A DNA stretch of 24,898 bases, taken from NCBI GenBank assembly GCA_944388615.1, contig CALXJL010000006.1, positions 1 through 24,898 of the forward strand, in the 5' to 3' direction. This DNA comes from an uncultured Clostridia bacterium. GTDB taxonomy: Bacteria > Bacillota > Clostridia > TANB77 > CAG-508. The notes beneath the pieces are model-generated. The model was not told where the DNA came from and did no database searches. It worked only from the letters and a program-made list of their open reading frames with translations. Positions 17,248 to 24,898 of the stretch are shown here, piece after piece (position 1 is the stretch's first letter; every line of letters starts with the position of its first letter). The translations under genes and the position numbers were made by a program.

Positions 17248-18006
17248 TTATTCAGCATCTTCTACAACTTCTTCTATACTTTCAGCTTCTGATGTAGATT
17301 CTTCTTCCGCCATTTCCATAGATTCACCTTGTCTACCTTCAATAATTGCATTTGCCATAACATCTGCTATTAATTTTACAGATCTTATTGCATCATCATT
17401 TCCTGGTATTGCATAATCTACTTCTTCTGGATTACAGTTTGTATCTATTAATCCAACTACTGGTATATTTAATTTTTTAGCTTCTAGAATTCCTATTCTT
17501 TCTTTTTTAGGATCGACTATGAACAATACTCCTGGAAGTTCGTTCATATCTTTTATTCCTCCAAGATTTCTTTCTAGTTTTTCCATTTCTTTTTTAAGAA
17601 GTATAACTTCTTTTTTTGGTAGAACATCAAATGTTCCATCTTCTTGCATTGTTTCTAATTCTTTTAATCTGTTAATTCTTTTTCTTATTGTACCAAAGTT
17701 TGTTAGCATTCCTCCTAACCATCTTTGATTAACATAGTACATACCGCATTTTTCTGCAGCTTCTTTCATACAATCTTGTGCTTGTTTTTTAGTTCCCACA
17801 AATAGAACTGTTTTTCCTTCTTCTGCTTGCTCTTTCATAAAAGCATAAGCTTCATCTAATTTCTTAGATGTTTTTTGTAAATCGATTATATGGATACCGT
17901 TTCTAGCTTGGAATATATATTCAGCCATTTTTGGATCCCATCTTCTTGTTTGATGTCCAAAATGAACACCAGCTTCTAGTAATTGTTTCATTGCAACTAC
18001 TGCCAT
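17248..18006 (-). CDS. rpsB: 30S ribosomal protein S2
   Basis: 252 aa, a normal length. The start region MKQLLEAGVHFGHQTRRWDPKM and the motif RNGIHIIDLQKT are hallmarks of S2. VNQRWLGGMLTNFGTI is at about residue 94, and PVVGLIDTNCNPEEVDYAIPGNDDA is near 190. The acidic tail rich in Glu and Ser is common in clostridia. ATG 18006 has AAAAGGAGG upstream. Transcription likely starts near 18109 from the promoter at 18116-18144, with a leader of about 100 bases that can fold. Confidence 0.98.
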   Translation of the reverse strand: MAVVAMKQLLEAGVHFGHQTRRWDPKMAEYIFQARNGIHIIDLQKTSKKLDEAYAFMKEQAEEGKTVLFVGTKKQAQDCMKEAAEKCGMYYVNQRWLGGMLTNFGTIRKRINRLKELETMQEDGTFDVLPKKEVILLKKEMEKLERNLGGIKDMNELPGVLFIVDPKKERIGILEAKKLNIPVVGLIDTNCNPEEVDYAIPGNDDAIRSVKLIADVMANAIIEGRQGESMEMAEEESTSEAESIEEVVEDAE

Positions 18007-18048
18007 TTTTTATTCCTCCTTTTTATTTACCTCCATAAAATTTTATCA

Positions 18049-18083
18049 TCTAAAAAGACTTGTATTACAAGCAGGTTTTTAGA
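18049..18083 (-). promoter_or_regulatory. Hairpin in the rpsB leader
   Basis: On the minus strand, TCTAAAAA pairs with TTTTTAGA around an inner stem CTTGT/ACAAG with an AAT loop. Because it sits between the promoter and the rpsB ribosome site, it could be the site of S2 autogenous control. I cannot assign it to a known leader family. Confidence 0.5.
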
Positions 18084-18115
18084 CTAATTTTATGTGCGTA
18101 TTACTAACGTGTGAT

Positions 18116-18144
18116 ATTATATCATGGTTTTTGTTGTTGTGCAA
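18116..18144 (-). promoter_or_regulatory. Strong sigma-A-like promoter of rpsB-tsf
   Basis: On the minus strand, TTGCAC (18144-18139), a 17-base spacer ending in TGA, and TATAAT (18121-18116). It is an extended -10 promoter in the gap between the HIT gene and rpsB. Confidence 0.75.
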
Positions 18145-18160
18145 GTGTTTTCTAGCAATT

Positions 18161-18526
18161 TTATCCTACAATCTTATCTCCTAAAACTTTTCCTCCTATA
18201 ATATGAAAATGTAAATGCATTACTTCTTGTCCTGAATCTTTACCACAATTTGTTATAACTCTATATCCCGCTTCTTTTATTCCTTTTATTTCTGCTATTT
18301 GTGGTATCTTAGCAAATATTCTTCCAATTAATGCTTCATCTTCGTTTTTTAAATCATTTACATTTATAATATGTTTTTTTGGAATAACAAGCACATGTAC
18401 TGGTGCTGCAGGATTAATATCATTAAATGCTAGTATTTCTTCATCTTCATATACTTTATCTGATGGTATTTCCCCATTTATTATTTTACAAAATAAACAA
18501 TCTTCGATTCTATATCTTCCTTTCAT
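18161..18526 (-). CDS. HIT-family protein (histidine triad nucleotide hydrolase)
   Basis: 121 aa, matching the Hint/HinT group of purine nucleotide phosphoramidases. DCLFCKIINGEIPS at the N-terminus, FNDINPAAPVHVLVIPKKH, and the triad HLHFHIIGG at about residues 104-112 are all present. Family members cleave AMP-lysine type phosphoramidates and also adenylates released by aminoacyl-tRNA synthetases, which fits its place 3 bases after alaS. The start is uncertain: ATG 18526 has a poor upstream site, while AAAGGA lies inside the first codons, near an ATC that would align with the usual family Met. Confidence 0.92.
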   Translation of the reverse strand: MKGRYRIEDCLFCKIINGEIPSDKVYEDEEILAFNDINPAAPVHVLVIPKKHIINVNDLKNEDEALIGRIFAKIPQIAEIKGIKEAGYRVITNCGKDSGQEVMHLHFHIIGGKVLGDKIVG

Positions 18527-18529
18527 TCT

Positions 18530-20287
18530 CTATTCTTTTATTAATACTGCTTTAATTCTTCTTACACCCGCTGAACTAGATTCTTCTTTTTTTATTTTAA
18601 ATCTTCCAAGTACTCCAGTATGTTCTACATGTGGCCCTCCACATATTTCTTTACTAAAATCACCAATTGTATATACTTTAACCTTATCTCCATATTTATT
18701 TTCAAATAATCCAATTGCTCCTGATTTTTTTGCTTCTTCTAGTGTCATTTCTTCACAAGTTACTTTTAAATCTCTTTTTATTTGCTCATTTACAATTTTT
18801 TCCACTTCATCTAATTGTTCTTTTGTAACTTTTTCAGGATGAACAAAATCAAATCTTAATCTTTCTGTTGTTATATTAGATCCTTTTTGTTTTGCATGCT
18901 CACCTAATACAATTTGTAGTGCTTTATGAAGTAAATGAGTTGCTGTATGATATGCAATTGTTTTTTCATTTTGTTCTGCTAGTCCACCTTTGAATTTTTG
19001 CTCACTTCCCATTCTAGATTTTTCTTGATGTTCTTTAAATAATTTATCAAATTCATCTACTTGTATTTCTAATCCTTGCTCTTCTGCTAAATCTTTTGTT
19101 ATTTCTGGTGGAAATCCATATGTTTCATATAATTTAAATACTGTTTTTCCATCGATTAAATTTTTATTTTCATTTTTTAGTCTATTTACTATTTTATTAA
19201 ATTCTCTTTCACCATGTTCTAATGTTTTTATAAATTTATCCTTTTCTTCTATAATAACATTTTTTATTGTACTTTTGTTTTCCTCTAGTTCTGGATACAT
19301 TTCTTTTAAATTATCTATATTTTTATCTATTATTTCACTTAATTCAGATAAATCTATTTCTAATTTTCTTAAATGTCTTGTCATTCTTCTTATCAATCTT
19401 CTTAAAACATATCCCCTATCTATATTACTTGGTCTTCCTCCATCACATATTATCATCATACTTGAACGAAGATGTTCAGCAACAATTCTTCTACTTTGTA
19501 TATTGTCATTTTTTGTTTTTTCCTTAAGTAAGTCCATTATTGGTGCAAATAATTCTGTATCATATGGAGTTTCTTTACCTTGTAAAAGCATTGTCATTCT
19601 TTCAAGTCCAAGACCTGTATCAACATTTCTCTGCTTTAATTTTGTATATCCATTTTTATCTTTAAAATATTCCATAAATACATTATTCCATATTTCAACA
19701 TATTTGCCACAATCACAAGAAGGTTGACACTCATGTGAACATGGTTCTTTTCCTGTATCATAAAACATTTCTGTATCTGGTCCACAAGGACCTTCTTCTC
19801 CTGCAATCCACCAATTATCATCTTTACCATAAAAATATATATGATCCTCTGGTATTCCTGCTTTTCTCCAACATTCTGCTGACACTTCATCTTTTGGAGC
19901 ATTCTCATCTCCTGCAAAACATGTAACAGATAATCTTTCTACTGGTATTCCTAACTCTTTAGTTAAAAATTCAAAACTCATTGCAATCGATTCTTCTTTA
20001 AAATAATCTCCTAATGACCAGTTTCCTAACATTTCAAAAAAAGTTAAATGTCTATTATCTCCGACTTCATCTATATCTACAGTTCTAACGCATTTTTGAT
20101 AATCTGTTAGGCGTGTTCCTTCAGGATGTTTTTCTCCTAATAAATATGGTACTAATGGTTGCATTCCAGCTGTTGTAAATAACACAGATGGATCATTTTC
20201 CGGAATTAATGGTGCACTTGGAATTATTTTGTGTCCATGTGCTTTAAAATAATTTAAATATTTATTTCTTATATCTATTGCTTTCAT
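18530..20287 (-). CDS. alaS: Alanyl-tRNA synthetase, short form lacking the C-Ala domain
   Basis: 585 aa; it charges tRNA-Ala. The class II catalytic domain (residues 1-240) has TTAGMQPLVPYLLG, FFEMLGNWSLGDYFK and GLGLERM. The tRNA-recognition helical region follows (to about 430). The editing domain is at about 430-585, with HTATHLLH and CGGPHVEHTG as zinc ligands. The protein ends at RIKAVLIKE directly after the editing domain, so the DHHA1/C-Ala portion of the usual 870-aa enzyme is missing; such short enzymes are known in some Clostridia. ATG 20287 has AGAAAGGA upstream. Read-through to the HIT gene is likely. Confidence 0.95.
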   Translation of the reverse strand: MKAIDIRNKYLNYFKAHGHKIIPSAPLIPENDPSVLFTTAGMQPLVPYLLGEKHPEGTRLTDYQKCVRTVDIDEVGDNRHLTFFEMLGNWSLGDYFKEESIAMSFEFLTKELGIPVERLSVTCFAGDENAPKDEVSAECWRKAGIPEDHIYFYGKDDNWWIAGEEGPCGPDTEMFYDTGKEPCSHECQPSCDCGKYVEIWNNVFMEYFKDKNGYTKLKQRNVDTGLGLERMTMLLQGKETPYDTELFAPIMDLLKEKTKNDNIQSRRIVAEHLRSSMMIICDGGRPSNIDRGYVLRRLIRRMTRHLRKLEIDLSELSEIIDKNIDNLKEMYPELEENKSTIKNVIIEEKDKFIKTLEHGEREFNKIVNRLKNENKNLIDGKTVFKLYETYGFPPEITKDLAEEQGLEIQVDEFDKLFKEHQEKSRMGSEQKFKGGLAEQNEKTIAYHTATHLLHKALQIVLGEHAKQKGSNITTERLRFDFVHPEKVTKEQLDEVEKIVNEQIKRDLKVTCEEMTLEEAKKSGAIGLFENKYGDKVKVYTIGDFSKEICGGPHVEHTGVLGRFKIKKEESSSAGVRRIKAVLIKE

Positions 20288-20325
20288 ATATCTATCCTTT
20301 CTTGTTTATGTATTTTCGCAAAGCA

Positions 20326-20334
20326 AGTATATCA
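20326..20334 (-). promoter_or_regulatory. Extended -10 element for alaS
   Basis: On the minus strand, TGATATACT lies about 40 bases before the alaS ATG; a clear -35 is not seen at 17 bases. Confidence 0.4.
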
Positions 20335-20373
20335 TAAAATTGCAAAAATATCCATACATTTACCAAAATTAAG

Positions 20374-21682
20374 CTATTCGCCTATTAAACATTCTTCATT
20401 ATCCATATCAACTATTTTCACTTTTTCTATTTTATCTTTTATACTATCATTGTTTGTTTTTACCTTTACCATAATGTAATTTGTAGTATGTCCTTTTATA
20501 TATTCTCCATCTCTTTCTTCAAATAAAACATCTAATTCTTTTCCTATATATTTTTCATTATGTTCTTTTGTATTCTGGTCAGAAAATTCAATCAATCTTC
20601 TACTTCTTTCTTCTTTTATTTTTCCATCTACTTGTTTTGGCATAATAGCTGCCTTTGTTCCCTTTCTTGGAGAATATTTAAATATATGCATTTTATAAAA
20701 ATTGATATCTTTCAAAAATTTATATGTCTGTTCAAATTCCTCTTCTGTTTCTCCAGGGAATCCCACAATTATATCTGTGGTAAGTGCTACATTAGGATAT
20801 GCTTTTTTTAAGAATTCCACCCCATCTCTAAACTCTGAAGTGGTATATCTCCTATTCATTCTTTTTAATGTTTCATCACATCCACTTTGTAATGATAAAT
20901 GAAAATGATCACATATCTTAGGTAACCTTGATAATCTATTCACAAATTCTTCTGTTATTAGCTTAGGTTCTAATGATCCAAGTCTTATTCTTTGTATTCC
21001 ATCAATTTGATTTATTCTTTCTAGTAAATCAATTAAACTTGTCCCATCTTTAAAATCTTTTCCATATGAAGCTATATGTATACCTGTTATTACTACTTCT
21101 TTTATACCATTATTCGCAAGACTTGTAATTTCACTTACTACATTTTCTATTTTTCTACTTCTTACTCTCCCCCTTGCATATGGAATTATGCAATATGAGC
21201 AAAATCTATCACATCCGTCTTGTACTTTAATTACAGCTCTTGTTTTATTTGTATATGTAATATCACCAAAATCTATGTATTCTTTTTGATACATTACATC
21301 TGATATAATTTCTAATTTTTTATTTTTTTCAAATTGCTCTACTATTTCTACAATATCACTTTTTTCATTATTTCCCAGTATTATATCTACATCTTCTATT
21401 TCTTCTATTTTATCCTTTGCCACTTGTACATAACATCCACACACAGCTAATATTGCATTTTTATTAATCTCTTTTACTCTTCTTGCCATCTGTCTGGATT
21501 TTCTATCTGCCATATTAGTTACAGTACATGTATTTATAACATATACATCTGCCTTCTCATTTTCTTCTACTATTTCATACCCTTTTTTTATAAACTTTTG
21601 CATCATTGCATTTGTTTCATATTGATTTACCTTACAACCGTAAAGTTATAAAAGATACTTTTTTTAATTTTGTTTGCTCCAT
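20374..21682 (-). CDS. mtaB: tRNA methylthiotransferase, MtaB type (radical SAM); needs a +1 shift at CGG codon 15
   Basis: It would methylthiolate t6A37 to ms2t6A37 in tRNAs, as MtaB does; MiaB is the close alternative, but KVNQYETNAM and INTCTVTNMADRKS fit MtaB better. ATG 21682, 5 bases after AAAGGAG, reads MEQTKLKKVSFITL and then CGG (21640-21638). The in-frame reading stops at the second codon after it. Skipping one base gives GCKVNQYETNAM and joins the 410-aa frame, for 435 aa, the family norm. That joins the first of the three Cys that hold the auxiliary [4Fe-4S] cluster (GCK, NTC, CGC). The radical SAM motif is CDRFCSYC and a TRAM domain ends the protein. Starting inside (21606) would lose a ligand Cys and has no ribosome site. 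Confidence 0.95.
21638..21640 (-). other. In-frame CGG codon at the mtaB +1 frameshift
   Basis: The context is ACT TTA CGG TTG TAA. Skipping the C gives TTA (C) GGT TGT AAG, the conserved Leu-Gly-Cys-Lys. This is the cleanest of the five sites, because the family motif fixes the skipped position and residue count, and the next stop is two codons away. Confidence 0.92.
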
Positions 21683-21703
21683 TTCTACTCCTTTATTCTA
21701 TTA

Positions 21704-23960
21704 TTAATTATTTTTTTCAATTTTATTTTTTATATTATCATATGTATCTTTTAAATTAAATTTCTTTTTGTTTTCATCTGATTCATTTTTTATTGCTAAT
21801 CCAATTAAAGTGCTACCTATTACCAATAAATATAACCACCATGGAATACTTAACCAAAATTCCCTTGTTAGTACTATAGAATTTAATAGTATAGCTAATA
21901 TACTACACATAAATAGTGTACCATATCCTTTATAATAACTTAATGCAACTATTCCTATAATTAGAAATATAAATATTATTCCATCTATTTCATTTTTGTA
22001 TTGTGAAAATGAAAATAAATATAATCCTATAAACACTATACCTTCTAAAGTATCTACATTTTTAGTATATTTAATGATTATTTTTCTTATTATAAAAATA
22101 GCAAAACAAATAACTCCTAACATATTTATTATAGTCATATCATTTATAAACAAGTCTTCTATTAATAAATAGTATAAAATTAAACTTCCAATAGAAATTA
22201 TTATTTTAAATTTATCTCTTGCTTTCTCATCTTGCACAAAATATGCTTGTACTATTCCCCATATAATAAGTAAAATTGTACTAATATAATCATTATCTAT
22301 ATTAAACATAATAGAAAATAAAAATATTCCCGAAAAAATTGTATATACAGTTATTTTTTTATCCTTAATCGACATTACTGATAATATTATGATTGCAATA
22401 GCTTTAATAATTATATTAAATACATCATTATGAATAGAATTTATAATTAATAATCCAGTTAAAGGAATTATGCTATAATTATTATTAAATTTATAATTAT
22501 ATACAACTAAATATATTGTAAACAATAAATTTAAAATAATTGCTAAATTACCATATATAACATTTATAGATATATATGCAACTATTTGTGATATAAGATT
22601 TATAATACGTATTCCTATATTTTCTGATTTTCTTTCTATTATTGAAATTTCTAAGCTTATAATAAGAGGGATTACTGCCATTAAATTAAATGACAATAAA
22701 GCTATTCTCCCAAATGTAAATAATGCAAAATATTGTAATATATATGCTAAAATTTTGTAAAATTTATATTCTTTATAATTATTATATAATTGAACAAGTA
22801 TTATAATATCTACTATTATTGTAATAAACCCCATCACATGCAATTTATTAAATATCGCTATCATATATTCTAATGCTAATATTATTGCTATAATATTAGC
22901 ACCTGCAATTCTTAATTTATGATTTTTTTCCAATAATATATATTCAATCATATATATCGCAACTAAAATTAATAATAAAAATCCTAATTTTATATTTAAA
23001 TCAAAGTTTAAATAATCTATAAATTTAATAATTGAAGCAAATAAAAATATATTAAATAGATATTTTGAGCTTGTATTTAATGTATCAGATTTTATTAAAA
23101 TAAAATTAATTGCTAATGATATATAGATTCCAACAGTTAATATTAGATTTGTACTCGGAATTTCAACTATAGAAATTGCTCCAATTATATATGGAAATAC
23201 ATTGTTAATATCTTCAATGATTCCTTTAGATACAAATCTTAATATAATATTATATATTGATAAATTTAATAATATTAAACCTAAATCATTTGAAAATATT
23301 AAACTAAATAAAATTATTGATAAGTATCCGAGATAAAATACTTCCATAGAATAATATTCTACTATTATCTCTTTTGTAATTCATATAATATATCATTCCT
23401 GTAATCAAACTCGAAATGGTCAAATATATATTTTTTCCCGCTCCATTAATTGATAAATACTCTCCTAATAGTCCAAATGCAGAAATAGATATTAAACAAA
23501 TTGGAATATATGCCATTGCAATATAGAAAAAAGTAGCTCCAACTTTATTTAGTTTAAACTTGTTTTGTGCTAATTTACTTGCTTGAAGGAAAACACCAAC
23601 TAACAAAATTAGAACTATAGATTTCACAATATTAGGAACTACATTCCAAGTTGACTTTAAAAATACTATTGCTGCTAAAACTATTAATATTGCTCCTGTA
23701 ACTAATATTGATGTATTCCTACTTTCCATTTTTCTTTTTTCTTCTTGAACTTCAAAATTAATAATATTATTTATCTCATTTTCTTTTTTATCTTCTACTA
23801 CTTGCATATTATCTAATATTTCGCTATTAAATTCTTCTTTATTATTATTTTTTAATTTAGATATTTCATTTTTTAATCTTATATTTTCTTTTTGTAATTT
23901 ATTATTTTGATATATTAATATAATAAGACCAATTAATACTAATCCTCCATAAAAAAACAT
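21704..23960 (-). CDS. Large polytopic membrane protein, unknown function; needs a +1 shift at CGG codon 211
   Basis: The restored length is 751 aa. An N-terminal helix is followed by a coiled-coil-like charged segment (residues 22-80), then about 18-20 hydrophobic helices and a Lys/Asn-rich tail. It resembles DUF2157/SCO7613-type membrane proteins in layout only; I do not recognise it further. ATG 23960 has AAGGGGAT upstream and a promoter at 23988-24016. In frame, the first ORF ends at 23304 in SRILINNFI; skipping one base at CGG 23330-23328 gives SILS-GYLSIILF and continues to 21704. The second ORF read alone would start at 23347 without a ribosome site. The mtaB ATG is 21 bases after its stop, so the two form one operon. 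Confidence 0.7.
23328..23330 (-). other. In-frame CGG codon at the membrane-protein +1 frameshift
   Basis: The context is ATT TTA TCT CGG ATA CTT. Skipping the C gives TCT (C) GGA TAC TTA TCA and keeps a membrane helix continuous. The same CTCGGA string occurs at 4768-4773 in the NRPS in another frame, without any break. Confidence 0.8.
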
Positions 23961-23987
23961 ATTTTTATCCCCTTTTGTTTTTGTATT

Positions 23988-24016
23988 ATTATATCAAAGT
24001 AAATATTTTATTACAA
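23988..24016 (-). promoter_or_regulatory. Sigma-A-like promoter for the membrane protein and mtaB
   Basis: On the minus strand, TTGTAA (24016-24011), a 17-base spacer, and TATAAT (23993-23988) with TG one base ahead of it; 28 bases before the ATG. Confidence 0.6.
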
Positions 24017-24123
24017 TAACTCATATAGCATATTTTCATAAGATTTTAATATATATTTACTAGAATAATCTTTTAATTATCTACATTTTTTTACTTTTTT
24101 CTATTTATTTTTTAACTAGTATA

Positions 24124-24132
24124 TGATATAAT
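24124..24132 (+). promoter_or_regulatory. Extended -10 element for the nfeD-SPFH pair
   Basis: TGATATAAT lies about 30-40 bases before the NfeD start. The -35 region is poorly matched. The 23961-24149 gap holds this and the divergent promoter, and nothing else I can see. Confidence 0.5.
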
Positions 24133-24161
24133 ATTTTTGTTATTGTTAAATGAGAGGAATG

Positions 24162-24596
24162 GTGTTTTTCATGTGGCAAGTATGGTTAATAATTTCTGGA
24201 ATATGTTTAATTATAGAAATTCTAACAGTTGGCTTTTTAGTATTTTGGTTTGCCATTGGAGCTTTAGTAGCAATGGTTGCTAGTTTCTTTACAGATAGTA
24301 TAGTAGTACAATCAACAATCTTTTTAGTAACCTCTGTATTTTTATTATTCTTCACAAAATCATTTATAAAAAGATTTGTTAATAAAGACTCAAAAACTGT
24401 AACAGGAAGTTTTGCAGTAATTGGTAAAACAGGAATAGTAACTAAAGAAATAAATACGGATTTGGCTCAAGGTCAAGTTAGAATAGATGGAGACATATGG
24501 TCTGCTAAAACTGAAACAGGAGAGATTCTTCCAGAAGGTACACAAGTTAAAGTATTAAGACTTTCAGGTGTAAAAGTCATAGTTGAAAAAATTTAA
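24162..24596 (+). CDS. NfeD family membrane protein
   Basis: About 144 aa. Two or three membrane helices (WLIISGICLIIEILTVGFLVFW, then FAIGALVAMVASFF, and VVQSTIFLVTSVFLLFF) precede a soluble OB-fold domain (GKTGIVTKEI, GQVRIDGDIWSA, LPEGTQVKVLRLSGVKVIVEK). NfeD proteins pair with SPFH/stomatin proteins, and that partner begins 64 bases downstream. Start choices are ATG 24159, GTG 24162 or ATG 24171; GTG 24162 and ATG 24171 suit the AGAGG at 24153-24157 better than ATG 24159. Confidence 0.88.
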   Translation: MFFMWQVWLIISGICLIIEILTVGFLVFWFAIGALVAMVASFFTDSIVVQSTIFLVTSVFLLFFTKSFIKRFVNKDSKTVTGSFAVIGKTGIVTKEINTDLAQGQVRIDGDIWSAKTETGEILPEGTQVKVLRLSGVKVIVEKI

Positions 24597-24660
24597 CATA
24601 AATTTAACAAACTAATTACAGAGTATAAAACTTTGTAAAATTATATTAGGAGGTATATTA

Positions 24661-24898
24661 TGGGATTAGGTTTTTTAATTTTCTTATTAGTTATAATTAT
24701 CATTATAGCTTTCAAAACAATTAAAGTTGTTCGCCAATCAGAAGTTTATCTTATAGAAAGACTTGGAAAATTCCACAAAATAGCTGAAGCTGGTCTTACA
24801 ATAATAGTTCCTTTTGTTGATCATGTTCGTAGTGTTGTAAGTTTAAAACAACAAACAATGGATATTCCACCACAAGGAGTTATTACCCATGATAATGT
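24661..24898 (+). CDS. SPFH/stomatin-like (band 7) membrane protein, 3' end outside window
   Basis: 79 codons visible. ATG 24661 follows TTAGGAGG. One N-terminal helix (residues 3-20) precedes VVRQSEVYLIERLGKFHKI and GLTIIVPFVD, with KQQTMDIPPQGVIT, the opening of the band 7 domain in QmcA/HflK-like proteins. With NfeD it likely organises membrane microdomains or modulates an envelope protease; that role is inferred from the pairing. Confidence 0.92.

Noticed and set aside
19267..19926. Hydrophobic plus-strand ORFs inside alaS
   Set aside because: Their hydrophobicity arises from reading an AT-rich Lys/Glu/Asn-coding region on the opposite strand.
1898..23330. Five independent sequencing or assembly indels
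   Set aside because: Homopolymers adjoin only the htrA and hydrolase sites. The mtaB, NRPS and membrane-protein sites have none, and identical CGG contexts in other frames are read without error. Chance does not place all five breaks on the only five in-frame CGG codons. Raw reads would still be the decisive test.
1902..23330. Simple reassignment of CGG to another amino acid without a frame change
   Set aside because: Staying in frame after CGG leads to a stop within two codons in mtaB and the hydrolase, and soon afterwards in the NRPS and membrane protein. A change of frame is required.
806..23960. Five pseudogenes
   Set aside because: Conserved motifs are intact on both sides of each break, there are no additional stops, promoters and ribosome sites are in place, and a core tRNA-modification gene is affected.
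1..24898. tRNA genes, CRISPR arrays or IS elements
   Set aside because: No cloverleaf-like sequence, regular repeat-spacer pattern or transposase was seen on either strand. In particular, the tRNA that would explain CGG decoding is not in this window.

Overview
The window is about 24.9 kb of very AT-rich DNA. Gene content points to a low-GC anaerobic Firmicute, most likely an uncultivated gut Clostridia lineage: DXP-pathway dxs, rpsB-tsf, a short AlaS, an MtaB-type methylthiotransferase, and a reductase-terminated NRPS of the kind known from gut Clostridia. That placement is inferred from gene content and codon bias alone. No tRNA, rRNA, IS element or CRISPR array was found.

Layout. 1-2955 (minus strand): an alpha/beta hydrolase with its own terminator, then membrane-anchored HtrA and a FAD-dependent oxidoreductase that runs off the left edge. 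3097-7560 (plus): a promoter, one large C-A-T-R nonribosomal peptide synthetase and a terminator. 7596-12669 (minus): two exported proteins, one with B-repeat-like domains and one with SUMF1-like domains fused to a calcineurin-like phosphoesterase. 12727-23960 (minus): housekeeping genes, in transcription order a polytopic membrane protein, mtaB, alaS, a HIT protein, rpsB, tsf, mscS, a flavin reductase and dxs. 24124-24898 (plus): NfeD and the start of an SPFH/stomatin protein, a pair that usually works together in membranes.

Main discovery candidate. Five genes (htrA, the hydrolase, the NRPS, mtaB and the membrane protein) look frameshifted. In all five the break coincides with an in-frame CGG codon. 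Dropping one base there, so that CGGN is read as GGN (glycine), restores full-length proteins. In mtaB it restores the TLGCKVNQ motif with its iron-sulfur cysteine; in the NRPS it restores the A-domain core before its catalytic lysine. In a by-eye scan of every coding frame I found no other in-frame CGG, although CGT, CGC, CGA and AGG are used as ordinary Arg codons, and CGG occurs roughly thirty times out of frame in intact genes. I infer that CGG has lost its arginine tRNA and is decoded by +1 frameshifting (or as a CGGN quadruplet for Gly).

Second point of interest. The NRPS is a single module ending in a thioester reductase. Its specificity residues read DLTKIGEVGK by manual alignment to GrsA, close to known asparagine codes, so it may release an N-acylated asparagine aldehyde or a product derived from one. 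It can be made at full length only if the CGG site is passed with a +1 shift.
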